In this document: piece after piece, positions 50,976 through 59,049 of the stretch
Layout: every line of letters begins with the position of its first letter
How positions within the stretch are numbered: position 1 is the stretch's first letter
DNA from: Hymenobacter ruricola
Lineage (GTDB): Bacteria; Bacteroidota; Bacteroidia; Cytophagales; Hymenobacteraceae
Length of the DNA stretch: 64,000 bases
NCBI RefSeq assembly: GCF_015694525.1
Contig: NZ_JADQDM010000017.1
Location: forward strand, 43,232-107,231
Direction of reading: 5' to 3'
Translations under genes and position numbers: made by a program
The notes under the pieces: generated by a model
What the model saw: only the letters and a program-made list of their open reading frames with translations
The model's database searches: none
Told to the model about the DNA's origin: nothing

Positions 50976-53927
50976 CTATTGCACCACCACGCGCCGCACC
51001 AGCGGCTGGCCCGCCACGCGCAGGTGCAGCTGGTACACGCCGGGAGCCAGGCCGCGCACCTCCACTTCGCCCGTGAGCAACCTGCCGGTAGCCGTCAGGG
51101 GCTGGCGGCGCACGGTCTGGCCCAGGGCATTGGTCAGCTCGGCCACGGCGGGCGCCGCGGCGCCGGCGGGCAGCGGCAGCGCCACGCGGAAGCTGCTGCT
51201 GGCGGGGTTGGGGTACACCTGCAGCTGGGCGGCCAGGGCCTGGGCCGGGCTGGTGGCCAGCACGCCGGCGGCGCTCAGTTCCAGGGCAAAGCGGCCCGGG
51301 GCGGTGGCACCGGCCACCGTGAAGGCGTAGCGCGTGCCGGCGGCCAGCGGCGTGCGCGTGCCGGTCAGGGCATCGGTGAGGGTGAGGGCGCCGGGAGCGT
51401 AGTTGGCCAGCTCGGCGGCGGTGAGGACGTAGGCGCCGGGCTGGGGCACCGTGAGGGCCAGCGGCACCGTGGCGGGCGCGCCCGCCACGGGCAGGCCGTT
51501 GATGGCCAGCTCTTCGCCATTGGCCACGGTGGCCAGGTTCAGGCCGCTGGAGTTGGGCAGCTTGGCGGCGTCGTAGGCGGCGTCGGGGGCGGGGGTGGCG
51601 CCGGCTTCCTGGTAGAGGTAGGCCTCATCGGCGAGGGCCGGCGTGGCCGCGGCGGCCAGAGTGAGGCGCAGGCGGGGGCGGGCATCCACCGGGCCGCGCT
51701 GCACGGTTTGGGTGTTGGCCGCGGCGTAGTTGGTGATGCGGGCGCTCAGGGGGAAGGTGAGCGTGACGGGCGCCGACGCCAGCGAGCGCACGAAAAAGGC
51801 CTGCCCCAGCGGAATGGTGGCGCCGCTGCCGCCCACGCCGTTGACGTAGGCGCGGTAGTTGCCGGTGTATTGCGTGTTGCTCACGAAGATGTACATGGCC
51901 CCGCTCATGCCGGCGGGCACCGGCACGGCGTCCCAGCTCAGGGCCGAGGCGAAGGGGTTGCCGAGCAGGTGCCAGCCCGCAGTGGGCGTGGCCGCGGCGG
52001 ACAGCGTCACGGCAATGTCCTCGTTGTTGTGGGTGAGGGGGCCCGACAGCGTCAGGGCCTGGCCGGCCGCCACGTTGACGGCGTAGCCCAGGCCACGCCG
52101 CGAGGCAAAGGTGTTGGCCACCACAAACCAGCCCTTGTCGAACTCCGAGTAGCTGGTGGCGGGCGACGTCAGGGCCCGCTGCTGGTCGTAGCCAAACACG
52201 TTGGGGAAGGGCGTCACCAAATCAGGCCGGGAACTGCCGTTGTAGCCCGTGGAGATGGACATGGTAAACGCCGGACCGGTCACGTTGACGAAGCCGTTGT
52301 AGTCGAACGGCAGGCTCAGGTGCCGGTAACCCAGGCCGCGGTTCACGGAGGGGTCGAGGTAGCGCTGCACGTTGAATCCATTGACGAGCGTGCCCGGGCC
52401 CGGCGTGATGAGGGCCGTGCCGCCGGGGCCCGACAGCAGCGTGAGGACCTGCGCGCTGTTGTTGAGCGTACCGCTGGTGGGCAGGAAACGCTGGGCCACG
52501 TTCACGGGCTGGCTCAGGGTCAAGGTGTTGCCAGTCACAAGGGCCACTTCCAGCTCGCGTACCGTGGTGGGCAGGCCGTCGCCGGTCACCTGGTTGGCGA
52601 AGCCGATGTAGGCATAGTTGGCGTCCGCGCTGAACGTGCGGGTGCCGGTGTTGCGAATGGCCCCGGTGGCCCCGCTGGCGCTAATGCCCGCCGGGTCGCA
52701 GATGCTGAGGGCGCCCCCGGCCTGCAGGTCGAAGTTGCCGGGCCCGTCCACCACAAAGCAGTTGGTGTTCAGCGAGCCGGGCAGCTGGCCCGCCGTGCCG
52801 CGCACCGTCAGGGTGCCGTACACGGTGATGTTGCCGTCGAGCCGGCCCTGGCCGCCGGTGATGGTGATGTCCTGGTAATCGCCGGCGGCCACGCCGACTA
52901 CCCCGCTGGTAATAAGCAGGCTCGGGCGGGCGGCCACAAACGGCCCCAGCAGCGGCCGCAGAAAGGCCCGGATGTCGCGGTAGGTGGTGTCGGCGTAGGC
53001 CGCCGAGTTGGCGCTGCCGGTGCTGGCGCTCTGCACGGGGTACTGCGGAATGTGGGGCGCTTTGCTGAAGCGGCGCAGCACGTTGGGCACCCCCACGCTG
53101 CCGGCGTAGGGGTTCAGCAGGCCGCTGCCGAACACGTACTTGGGTGGCAGTCCCGCCCCCACCCGGCCCTTGAGGTAGGGCACCACGGCGTCGGCGGTGC
53201 CGTGGGCGCTGTAGAGGGGCACGTTGCCGGGCTCGATGATGCTGACCGGGCTGGTGGCGCCGCTCAGGTTGAGCACGGCCAGCACGGCGCTGCTGTAGCC
53301 GGGGTGGCCGCTGCTGCCTTCAATGTCGGCGGCGGTGAGGTTCAGGTTCGCGGGGGTTTCGCTCACTTTGTCGAGGTAGCCCACTTCCAGGGCCATGAAG
53401 CCGCCGGCCGAGGCCCCGCCCACCACAATGCGGCTCGGGCTCACGCGGTAGGTGTTGGCGGTGGCGGCGTCTTCGCGGAAGAAGCGCACGGCGGCGCGCA
53501 GGTCCTGCATGCCGCGGATGGCAGCCAGGCTCACGCCGGCGGTGTCGGTGGGGGTGAGCACCAGGAAGGGGTTGAGGCGGTAGTCGATGCTGGCCGTGAC
53601 GTAGCCCAGCCGGGCAAACTGCGTGCACACGGCCACCATGTACGACTCGGTGCGCGAGCCCGTGACGAAGCCACCCTGGTGGGCGAAGATGATGACCGGC
53701 CGCTGCGCCGTGGCGTCGCCCGTGGGCTGGTAGATGTCCATCAGCAGCGGTTGGGGGCGACCGAGGAAGTCGACCGTGGCCCCGAACTGCACGTTGGGCG
53801 TGGCGGTGACCCCGGTGAAGACCGGTTGGAAGTAGCGCCCGCCGGTGGTGTCGACCGGCGCTTGCGCGCACGCGGCTTGCCAGGTGCCCAGCACCAGCAG
53901 CCACACCAGTAGTAAAGAAGCTTTCAT
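50976..53927 (-). CDS. Large secreted esterase-like protein fused to a surface-protein region and T9SS domain
   Basis: 983 residues from MKASLLLVWLLVLGTW (signal peptide to ACAQA). Residues about 20-340 are a paralogue of the neighbouring esterase: HQGGFV, LGYVTASIDYRL, nucleophile in GGASAGGFMALEVGYL, AHGTADAVVPYL and APHIPQYP. About 345-890 is beta-rich surface-protein sequence of a type common in T9SS proteins (DYQDITITGGQGRLDGNITV; GNTLTLSQPVNVAQRFLP; WHLLGNPFASALSWD). The end is a complete T9SS domain (VYPNPASSSFRVALPL...RRVVVQ). Probably a surface enzyme with an added binding or display module. The family is related to the shorter gene by duplication followed by domain gain or loss. Confidence 0.83.
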   Translation of the reverse strand: MKASLLLVWLLVLGTWQAACAQAPVDTTGGRYFQPVFTGVTATPNVQFGATVDFLGRPQPLLMDIYQPTGDATAQRPVIIFAHQGGFVTGSRTESYMVAVCTQFARLGYVTASIDYRLNPFLVLTPTDTAGVSLAAIRGMQDLRAAVRFFREDAATANTYRVSPSRIVVGGASAGGFMALEVGYLDKVSETPANLNLTAADIEGSSGHPGYSSAVLAVLNLSGATSPVSIIEPGNVPLYSAHGTADAVVPYLKGRVGAGLPPKYVFGSGLLNPYAGSVGVPNVLRRFSKAPHIPQYPVQSASTGSANSAAYADTTYRDIRAFLRPLLGPFVAARPSLLITSGVVGVAAGDYQDITITGGQGRLDGNITVYGTLTVRGTAGQLPGSLNTNCFVVDGPGNFDLQAGGALSICDPAGISASGATGAIRNTGTRTFSADANYAYIGFANQVTGDGLPTTVRELEVALVTGNTLTLSQPVNVAQRFLPTSGTLNNSAQVLTLLSGPGGTALITPGPGTLVNGFNVQRYLDPSVNRGLGYRHLSLPFDYNGFVNVTGPAFTMSISTGYNGSSRPDLVTPFPNVFGYDQQRALTSPATSYSEFDKGWFVVANTFASRRGLGYAVNVAAGQALTLSGPLTHNNEDIAVTLSAAATPTAGWHLLGNPFASALSWDAVPVPAGMSGAMYIFVSNTQYTGNYRAYVNGVGGSGATIPLGQAFFVRSLASAPVTLTFPLSARITNYAAANTQTVQRGPVDARPRLRLTLAAAATPALADEAYLYQEAGATPAPDAAYDAAKLPNSSGLNLATVANGEELAINGLPVAGAPATVPLALTVPQPGAYVLTAAELANYAPGALTLTDALTGTRTPLAAGTRYAFTVAGATAPGRFALELSAAGVLATSPAQALAAQLQVYPNPASSSFRVALPLPAGAAAPAVAELTNALGQTVRRQPLTATGRLLTGEVEVRGLAPGVYQLHLRVAGQPLVRRVVVQ

Positions 53928-54060
53928 AGAGAAGCGGTTGGGAATAACGAAAGAGATTGAGCCAATGGGCTGACGTAGAAACGGGGTGTAGGGTTGGGCA
54001 GCCGGCGGGGCTGGCGTTCCGAAGGTACGAGGTGCGTTATTTGTAACCGCTCTCCCTAAC

Positions 54061-54155
54061 CGGCGTAGGGGCGGGGCCGGCCCCCGCCCGCCGTTGCACG
54101 GCATCGTTTAACTGGTGCGCCCGTCCCGGCGGGGGCCCGCCCCGCCCCTACGCCG
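54061..54155. repeat. Very GC-rich inverted repeat at a divergent junction
   Basis: CGGCGTAGGGGCGGGGCC (from 54061) and its mirror ending at 54155 (GGCCCGCCCCGCCCCTACGC type) form about 28-base arms with few mismatches. It lies between the large esterase gene and ldcA, which are divergent, so it sits in both 5' regions. It belongs to none of families I-III. Confidence 0.9.
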
Positions 54156-54192
54156 TTCCATCATCCCGCCGATTATTATCCCGTCCTCTTTC

Positions 54193-55101
54193 ATGTCCGT
54201 CCTCTTCCCTCCTGCCCTCCAAGCCGGCCAGCGCGTGGCCCTCGTTTCGCCCGCCCGCAAAATCTCCGCCGCCGAGCTGGCGCCCGCCATCGCCACCCTC
54301 GAAAGCTGGGGCCTGGAAGTGGTGCTGGGCGAGAGCATTGCCGGCGACTACCACCAGTTTGCCGGCCCCGACGACCTGCGCCGCGCCGACTTCCAGCGCC
54401 AGCTTGATGACCCCGGCATCCGGGCCATCCTCTGCGCCCGGGGCGGCTACGGCACCGCCCGCATCGTGGACGGACTCGACTTCACCGCCTTCCGGGCCGC
54501 GCCCAAGTGGGTGGCCGGTTTCTCCGACGTGACGGTGCTCAACAGCCACCTGCTGGCCCTGGGCTACGCCAGCATCCACGGCGTGATGCCGGTGCTGTTT
54601 CATCAGGAAGGCGGCGAATTGGCGTTGGAAACCCTGCGGCGGGCTTTGTTCGGCGAAGCTTTCCAGCCCATCACCGCCGCGCCCCACGCCCTCAACCGGA
54701 CGGGCACGGCCACCGGCGTGCTGGTGGGCGGCAACCTGAGTTTGCTCCAAACCATTACGGGCACGGCCTCGCAGGCGGGCTTCGCGGGCCGCATCCTGTT
54801 TCTGGAAGACCTGGACGAGTACCTCTACCACATCGACCGCATGCTGCTGCACCTGCACCGCTCCGGGCAGCTGGCCGGCCTGGCCGGGCTGGTGGTGGGC
54901 CACTTCTCGCAGATGCGCGACAACGCCATTCCCTTCGGCGTCACGGCCGAAGAAATCATCGACCGGTATGCGCGCATGTATGATTTTCCGGTGGCGTACG
55001 GCTTCCCGGTGGGCCACGAGGCCGATAACCTGGCGCTGACGGTGGGCCAGACCGTGACGCTGACCGTGGACGCGGCGGAGGGCCGGCTGGAGGTCCTGTA
55101 G
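54193..55101 (+). CDS. LD-carboxypeptidase (peptidase family S66)
   Basis: 302 residues from MSVLFPPALQAGQRVALVS. It removes the terminal D-Ala from tetrapeptides of murein, for cell-wall recycling. The Ser-Glu-His triad is visible: Ser111 in AGFSDVTVL, Glu205 in FLEDLDEYLYHID, His275 in PVGHEADNLAL; also AILCARGGYGTARI. No signal peptide, so a cytoplasmic enzyme like E. coli LdcA. The TAG stop is the first TAG of a family III repeat arm. Confidence 0.93.
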   Translation: MSVLFPPALQAGQRVALVSPARKISAAELAPAIATLESWGLEVVLGESIAGDYHQFAGPDDLRRADFQRQLDDPGIRAILCARGGYGTARIVDGLDFTAFRAAPKWVAGFSDVTVLNSHLLALGYASIHGVMPVLFHQEGGELALETLRRALFGEAFQPITAAPHALNRTGTATGVLVGGNLSLLQTITGTASQAGFAGRILFLEDLDEYLYHIDRMLLHLHRSGQLAGLAGLVVGHFSQMRDNAIPFGVTAEEIIDRYARMYDFPVAYGFPVGHEADNLALTVGQTVTLTVDAAEGRLEVL

Positions 55102-55242
55102 CGTGGACTCTGCGAGTCCGCGCCCGTCAGGAGCAACATCGCACCTGCCGGCAGCAATACTGCGTCCGTCCACCACAACGCTACGCCCCACCAGCACACC
55201 CTAACGGCGCGAGCGGGCGCGGACTCGCAGAGTCCACGCTAC
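55098..55242. repeat. Inverted repeat, family III (copy D), supplying the ldcA stop codon
   Basis: Perfect 29-base arms (55098-55126 and 55214-55242) starting GTAGCGTGGACTCTGCG. The 87-base centre is the longest of the family. The TAG at 55099-55101 is the in-frame stop of the LD-carboxypeptidase gene. Confidence 0.95.
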
Positions 55243-55266
55243 GTGGCTCGCCCGTCACTTGCCGCC

Positions 55267-55452
55267 ATGCTCCCCCTTGCTACCGGCACGGCCGCCCAGG
55301 CCGTGGCCGCTACCGCGGCCCTGCGCCGCTTCAAGCCCACCGCTGCCACGTCCGAAACCATGACGCAGCTTGAGGCCCGGGTGGCCGCCCGCTACGGCCT
55401 CACGCCCGCCGGGGCGGCCCAGGTGGGCGGTGAAGTAGCGCGGACGGTGTAG
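55267..55452 (+). CDS. Small unknown ORF, apparently truncated by an inverted repeat
   Basis: 61 residues from MLPLATGTAAQAVAATAALR (a GTG at 55243 would add eight). Ala/Thr-rich, with a likely helix (ETMTQLEARVAARYG). Its end LTPAGAAQVGG runs into family III copy E, where a repeat-derived TAG stops it. After the repeat, a related segment reads LTPAEAAQVGGALGAPAAMG and ends in TAG in its own frame. This suggests that the repeat split or extended an older gene of about 70-75 codons. No family recognised. Confidence 0.4.
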   Translation: MLPLATGTAAQAVAATAALRRFKPTAATSETMTQLEARVAARYGLTPAGAAQVGGEVARTV

Positions 55453-55521
55453 TCCGCGTCCCCACGCCGGTAGCGCCGTTCGGGCGGCGTGGGGTCGCGG
55501 ACTACACCGTCCGCGCTACTT
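55433..55521. repeat. Inverted repeat, family III (copy E), flanked by a 32-bp direct repeat
   Basis: Arms 55433-55461 and 55496-55521 are of the AAGTAGCGCGGACGGTGTAG type; an inner stem CCCCACGCCG / CGGCGTGGGG lies in the centre. Bases 55399-55430 and 55525-55556 are direct repeats of one another with 2 differences in 32, immediately outside the element. Confidence 0.93.
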
Positions 55522-55593
55522 CCCCTCACACCCGCCGAGGCGGCCCAGGTGGGCGGGGCCCTGGGCGCGCCGGCGGCTATGGGGGCAGAAGCG

Positions 55594-55601
55594 TAGCTTT
55601 G
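55594..55601 (+). promoter_or_regulatory. Bacteroidota -7 box (TAGCTTTG)
   Basis: A perfect TAnnTTTG match 64 bases upstream of the GTG start of the FG-GAP protein; no clear -33 TTTG. Confidence 0.5.
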
Positions 55602-55665
55602 GATACTGGCCCCCGCATCCGGCGGCGCGGGCCGGGGGTTTCTCATCGCCGCCGCCGCCGTCCCC

Positions 55666-57348
55666 GTGCCCCACATCTACCCCTTGCCCGCTGCCGCCGC
55701 GGCCATCCTGCTGCTCACCGCTTCCGGGGGGCCGGCCCGCGCCCAGGCGCCCACTCTCACCGCCCTCACCCCCGCCCCCAATGCCCGGGCCGTGCCGCGC
55801 AGCGCCGCCGTGGTGGCCACCTTCAGCCAGCCGCTCACGGCCGCCTCGGCCGGGGCACTCAAGGTATTCAGCGGCCAGCGCGGGGGCCTGCGCGGCAGCG
55901 CGGGCACCGTGGCCGGCCCCACCCTGAGCTTTGCGCCGACGGCCTACGACTTCCGCCCCGGCGAAACCGTGCAGCTGACCGTGACCCGGGGCGCGGCCAG
56001 CGCCGGCGGCCCCCTGGCCGCGCCCCGGGTGCAGCAATTTACCACGGCCGTGGGCGGCACCGGCCGGGGCACCTTCGCCCAGGGCTTCGACCTGGCCAGC
56101 ATCAACCAGCCCAACGCGGTGGCCATCGGCGACGTCACGAATGACAACCTGCCCGATATGCTGGCCACCAACCGCAATGGCAGCACCCTGAGCTGGTACT
56201 TTGGCGACGGCCGGGGCAGCTACCTCACCCGCGAGGAGCTGGCCGTGGGCATCAACCCCGCCGACGTGGCCCTGGGCGACCTCAACGGCGACGGCAACCT
56301 GGATTTCGTGACGGCCAACTCCACCAGCGGCACCCTGAGCGTGCGCCTGGGCGCGGGCACCGGCGTCTTTGCCCCGCCGGCCGGAGTGCCCGAGCCCGTG
56401 GTGGGCGGCAACCCCACCGGCCTGGCACTGGGCGACCTCGACGGCGACGGCGACCTCGACGTGGTGGTGACCGGCAGCAACGGCATTTCCCTGGTCTGGC
56501 TGCTCAACGACGGCGCCGGCAACTTCGGCCCGCGCCTGGTGCTGGGCGGCAACGGCGACGCCGGCGACGTGGCCCTGGCCGACGTGGACAACGACGGCGA
56601 CCTGGACGCCCTGACCGCCAACGGCGGGGGCCTGGTGGGGGTATATTTCAACCCGGGCACCGGCGCGTTTGGCTCGCTCCTGAACCTGCCCCTGAGCGGC
56701 GGGCCGGCGCGGCTGGCCCTGGGCGACCTGGACGCCGACGGCCTGCCCGACGTGGCGGTGTCGTGCAGCTCGGCCGGCACGGTGTGCCTTGGCCACAACC
56801 TCGGCGGCGGGCGGTTCGCGTTCGGCCAGGCACTCACCGTGGGGCCCATGCCGCGGGGCGTGGTGCTGGGCGACGTGGACGCCGACGGCGACCTGGACCT
56901 GGCCGTGGGCACCTTCATCGGCCAGCGCCTCGGCATCTGGGCCAACGACGGCGCCGGGGTGTTCAGCAGCCTCAGCACGCAGCCGGCCAGCGGCAACCTC
57001 GACGGCCTGGCCCTGGGCGACCTGGACAACGACGGCGACCTTGACCTGCTGGCTACTTCCTTTGGCACCAATACGCTGCTTTCGCGCCTCAACGACGGCA
57101 CCGGCCCCCTGGCCCTAGCGGCAGCCCCCGCCCGTCCGGCCCTGGCCGTGTACCCCAACCCGGCCCACGGCCAGGTGCAGCTCCACCTGCCCACCGCCGC
57201 CCGGGCCGAGCTGCTCGATGCCCTGGGCCGGGTGCTGCGCACGGTGCCCGCCCCGGCCGGCACCGCCACCCTCGACGTGGCCGGCCTGGCCCCCGGCCTC
57301 TACCTGGTGCGCGCCGCCGGCCAGGTGGCCCGCCTGGTGGTGGAGTAG
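55666..57348 (+). CDS. Secreted FG-GAP/VCBS-repeat beta-propeller protein with T9SS domain
   Basis: 560 residues from a GTG start (read MPHIYPLPAAAAAILLLTA), giving a signal peptide to ARAQ. A bacterial Ig-like domain (about 28-125, ALTPAPNARAVPRSAAVVAT) is followed by about seven FG-GAP/VCBS repeats (about 135-465), each with a calcium-binding-like loop such as GDLNGDGNLDFV, GDLDGDGDLDVV, ADVDNDGDLDAL, GDVDADGDLDLA, GDLDNDGDLDLL. The C-terminus is a T9SS domain (VYPNPAHGQVQLHL...RLVVE). It is likely a surface protein forming an integrin-like propeller; no enzyme active site is visible. The long run of Asp-rich loops is encoded by closely similar DNA. Confidence 0.87.
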   Translation: MPHIYPLPAAAAAILLLTASGGPARAQAPTLTALTPAPNARAVPRSAAVVATFSQPLTAASAGALKVFSGQRGGLRGSAGTVAGPTLSFAPTAYDFRPGETVQLTVTRGAASAGGPLAAPRVQQFTTAVGGTGRGTFAQGFDLASINQPNAVAIGDVTNDNLPDMLATNRNGSTLSWYFGDGRGSYLTREELAVGINPADVALGDLNGDGNLDFVTANSTSGTLSVRLGAGTGVFAPPAGVPEPVVGGNPTGLALGDLDGDGDLDVVVTGSNGISLVWLLNDGAGNFGPRLVLGGNGDAGDVALADVDNDGDLDALTANGGGLVGVYFNPGTGAFGSLLNLPLSGGPARLALGDLDADGLPDVAVSCSSAGTVCLGHNLGGGRFAFGQALTVGPMPRGVVLGDVDADGDLDLAVGTFIGQRLGIWANDGAGVFSSLSTQPASGNLDGLALGDLDNDGDLDLLATSFGTNTLLSRLNDGTGPLALAAAPARPALAVYPNPAHGQVQLHLPTAARAELLDALGRVLRTVPAPAGTATLDVAGLAPGLYLVRAAGQVARLVVE

Positions 57349-57746
57349 TTCCCCACCCTTGCCGAGGCCGCCCGGGCGCGAGGTGCCTGCCAGAAGGCAA
57401 CCGGAGAAACACCCGCGGGAGTGCGGCGCTCACCCGAACGACGCCAAAGAGGAACGAGCAAGAGGGAAGCGCCCGCTGGCCTGGGACCCGCCCCAGCCAA
57501 AATAATTTCCGCAAACGTTTGGGGGAGTAGCGGCGCTGCTTATATTTGGCGCATCTCCCTGACTTTCGTGCCCGTAGCCCGCGCTACGCTGCGTCCGGCC
57601 GGGGCCTTGTCCTGCCTAGCTCTACCCGCGCCGTGTTGCCCTTGCCCCTCCCCCGCCGCCCGGCGGCTTTGGCTGTTGCTTTCGCCCCGCTTCGCGGCCG
57701 GCGCCGCGGCCTCGGGGGCAGCTCCTATTCTTTCGGGGGCTTTCCT

Positions 57747-57956
57747 TTCCAACGTTTAGGACGTCGCTTCCCATTCGAGGGGTGGCGCTTTCAACGCGTA
57801 GGAAGGCGTGTCCACAACGTTGGAAGCGGCTTCCCATGCGTTGGAAAGAGCTTCCTAAACGTTGGAAGCGCCGTCCACAACGTTAGAAGGCGCTTTCTAA
57901 ACCTTGGTAGTGCCGTCCACGACATTGGAAGCTCCTTCCAACGTTTAGAACGCGCC
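57747..57956. repeat. Minisatellite: ten units of exactly 21 bp
   Basis: Ten contiguous 21-base units with a TTCCAACGTTGGAAGCG-like consensus, itself near-palindromic around AACGTT. Read in one plus-strand frame they give heptapeptides such as FQRLGRR, FLNVGSA, VHNVGSG and FLNLGSA; the minus strand gives similar heptads (FQRCGHA, FLRVESA). The array lies within the 729-base gap between the FG-GAP gene and the next gene. Bases 57349-57746 and 57957-58077 of the gap hold no gene I can support, though an open frame (57546-58007) runs through the array. Confidence 0.95.
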
Positions 57957-58077
57957 TGGCTACGCGTCGGCTACGGGGCGGGCCGCCACCGGGGCGCCGT
58001 GTGGTGACGAAGAAACCGGGTGCCTCGCGGCCTGCGGGCCACTTTTCGCATGGTTTTTCTTCATCCCCGCTTTTGTT

Positions 58078-58698
58078 ATGGCTTCCCGCAAACTCATCAC
58101 CAATTTCGACAACGTTCCCAAGATGGAAATCGGGCCCCTGGCCCAGAACTGCCTCACCAATACGCTGGGCAACGCCCGCTTTCCCAACGCCAAGCCCCAG
58201 ACTGACGCCCTGACGGCCGCCCTGCCGCCCTACCTGGCCGCCGCCAGCATTCTGCACCCCACCCCCACCCAAACGGCCGAGCTGGCCCAGCTGCGCACGG
58301 CCCTGAATGCCGCCCTGAGCGCCGTGGCCCAAATGGCCAACCTGCTCTACCCCGACGACGAGGCCGCCCTGCTCTCCTCCGGCTTGGCCCTGAGCAAGGA
58401 GCGTGAGCGCCACACCACCCTGGAAGCCCCCGGCAAGTTCCACCTCGTGGACGGCCCCGCGCCCGGCACCCTCTGCGCCAAGGCCAAGCGCCCGCCCCAC
58501 GCCGTGGCCCTCAAGTACCTCTACACCCTCGACCCCACCCTGCCCGACATCGAGTGGTACGTGGTGGTGGTGCGCGACGGCGACGCCCTCATCAGCCAGT
58601 GCAAATCGGGCGACCGGGTGTATGTGAAAGTAGCCGCCGTGGGCGGCGACACCGACCAACAGCCCTTCACCGACGTGCTGAGCCGCATCGTGCAGTAG
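58078..58698 (+). CDS. Uncharacterised 206-residue protein
   Basis: From MASRKLITNFDNVPKMEIG. No signal peptide or membrane segment. The first half is helical and Ala/Leu-rich (TQTAELAQLRTALNAALSAVAQMANLLY), the second half looks like a beta-sandwich (FHLVDGPAPGTLCAKAKRPP; HAVALKYLYTLDPTLPDIEWYVVVV; RVYVKVAAVGGDTD), similar to fibronectin-like segments in other small proteins of this group. No catalytic motif. It follows the 21-bp minisatellite by 121 bases. Cytoplasmic location is likely; function unknown. Confidence 0.75.
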   Translation: MASRKLITNFDNVPKMEIGPLAQNCLTNTLGNARFPNAKPQTDALTAALPPYLAAASILHPTPTQTAELAQLRTALNAALSAVAQMANLLYPDDEAALLSSGLALSKERERHTTLEAPGKFHLVDGPAPGTLCAKAKRPPHAVALKYLYTLDPTLPDIEWYVVVVRDGDALISQCKSGDRVYVKVAAVGGDTDQQPFTDVLSRIVQ

Positions 58699-58776
58699 GG
58701 GCGGGAGGCGGTGGGGGGCGGCTGTCATCCTGACAGTTGAAACCTGTTTGTGCCCTTCTCTTTCTCCACCACTGCA

Positions 58777-58812
58777 ACAGCCGCCGTTCCCGGGAGGAAC
58801 GGCGGCTGTTTT
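58777..58812 (+). terminator. Intrinsic terminator
   Basis: ACAGCCGCCGTTCC, a 5-base loop and its perfect 14-base mirror are followed by TTTT. It lies 78 bases after the unknown 206-residue gene. The remaining bases to 59049 show no gene; the open frame there is an upstream extension of the next ORF without coding signs. Confidence 0.85.
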
Positions 58813-59049
58813 GCGTCTGGCGCGCGGGCGGGCATTCCACTCACGCACTTATTTCTGCATCTGGCGCCGTCGTGGCTACCACTCGCGACATTTTCCGGCG
58901 CGGCGGGGGCCACCGCCGGACCTTTGCCAGAATGGGCGCCGCTCTTTTTAATGGGCGGCCGGCCAAACGGGCTGCCTGGGGCGGCCCCAGCGGCCGGCCG
59001 CGCAGAGCGGGCGGCACCCGGGCTTTTTTCTTTATTCTTTTCCTTGTTT

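Noticed and set aside
50967..53912. 981-codon plus-strand open frame opposite the large esterase
   Set aside because: Low-complexity Gly/Ala/His/Arg translation typical of the antisense of GC-rich genes; the minus strand carries signal peptide, catalytic motifs and T9SS domain.
57546..58007. 153-codon ORF through the 21-bp minisatellite as a protein gene
   Set aside because: Apart from the repeat-derived heptads the sequence is Arg/Gly-rich with no start context or domain; described as a repeat instead, with translation left open as a finding.
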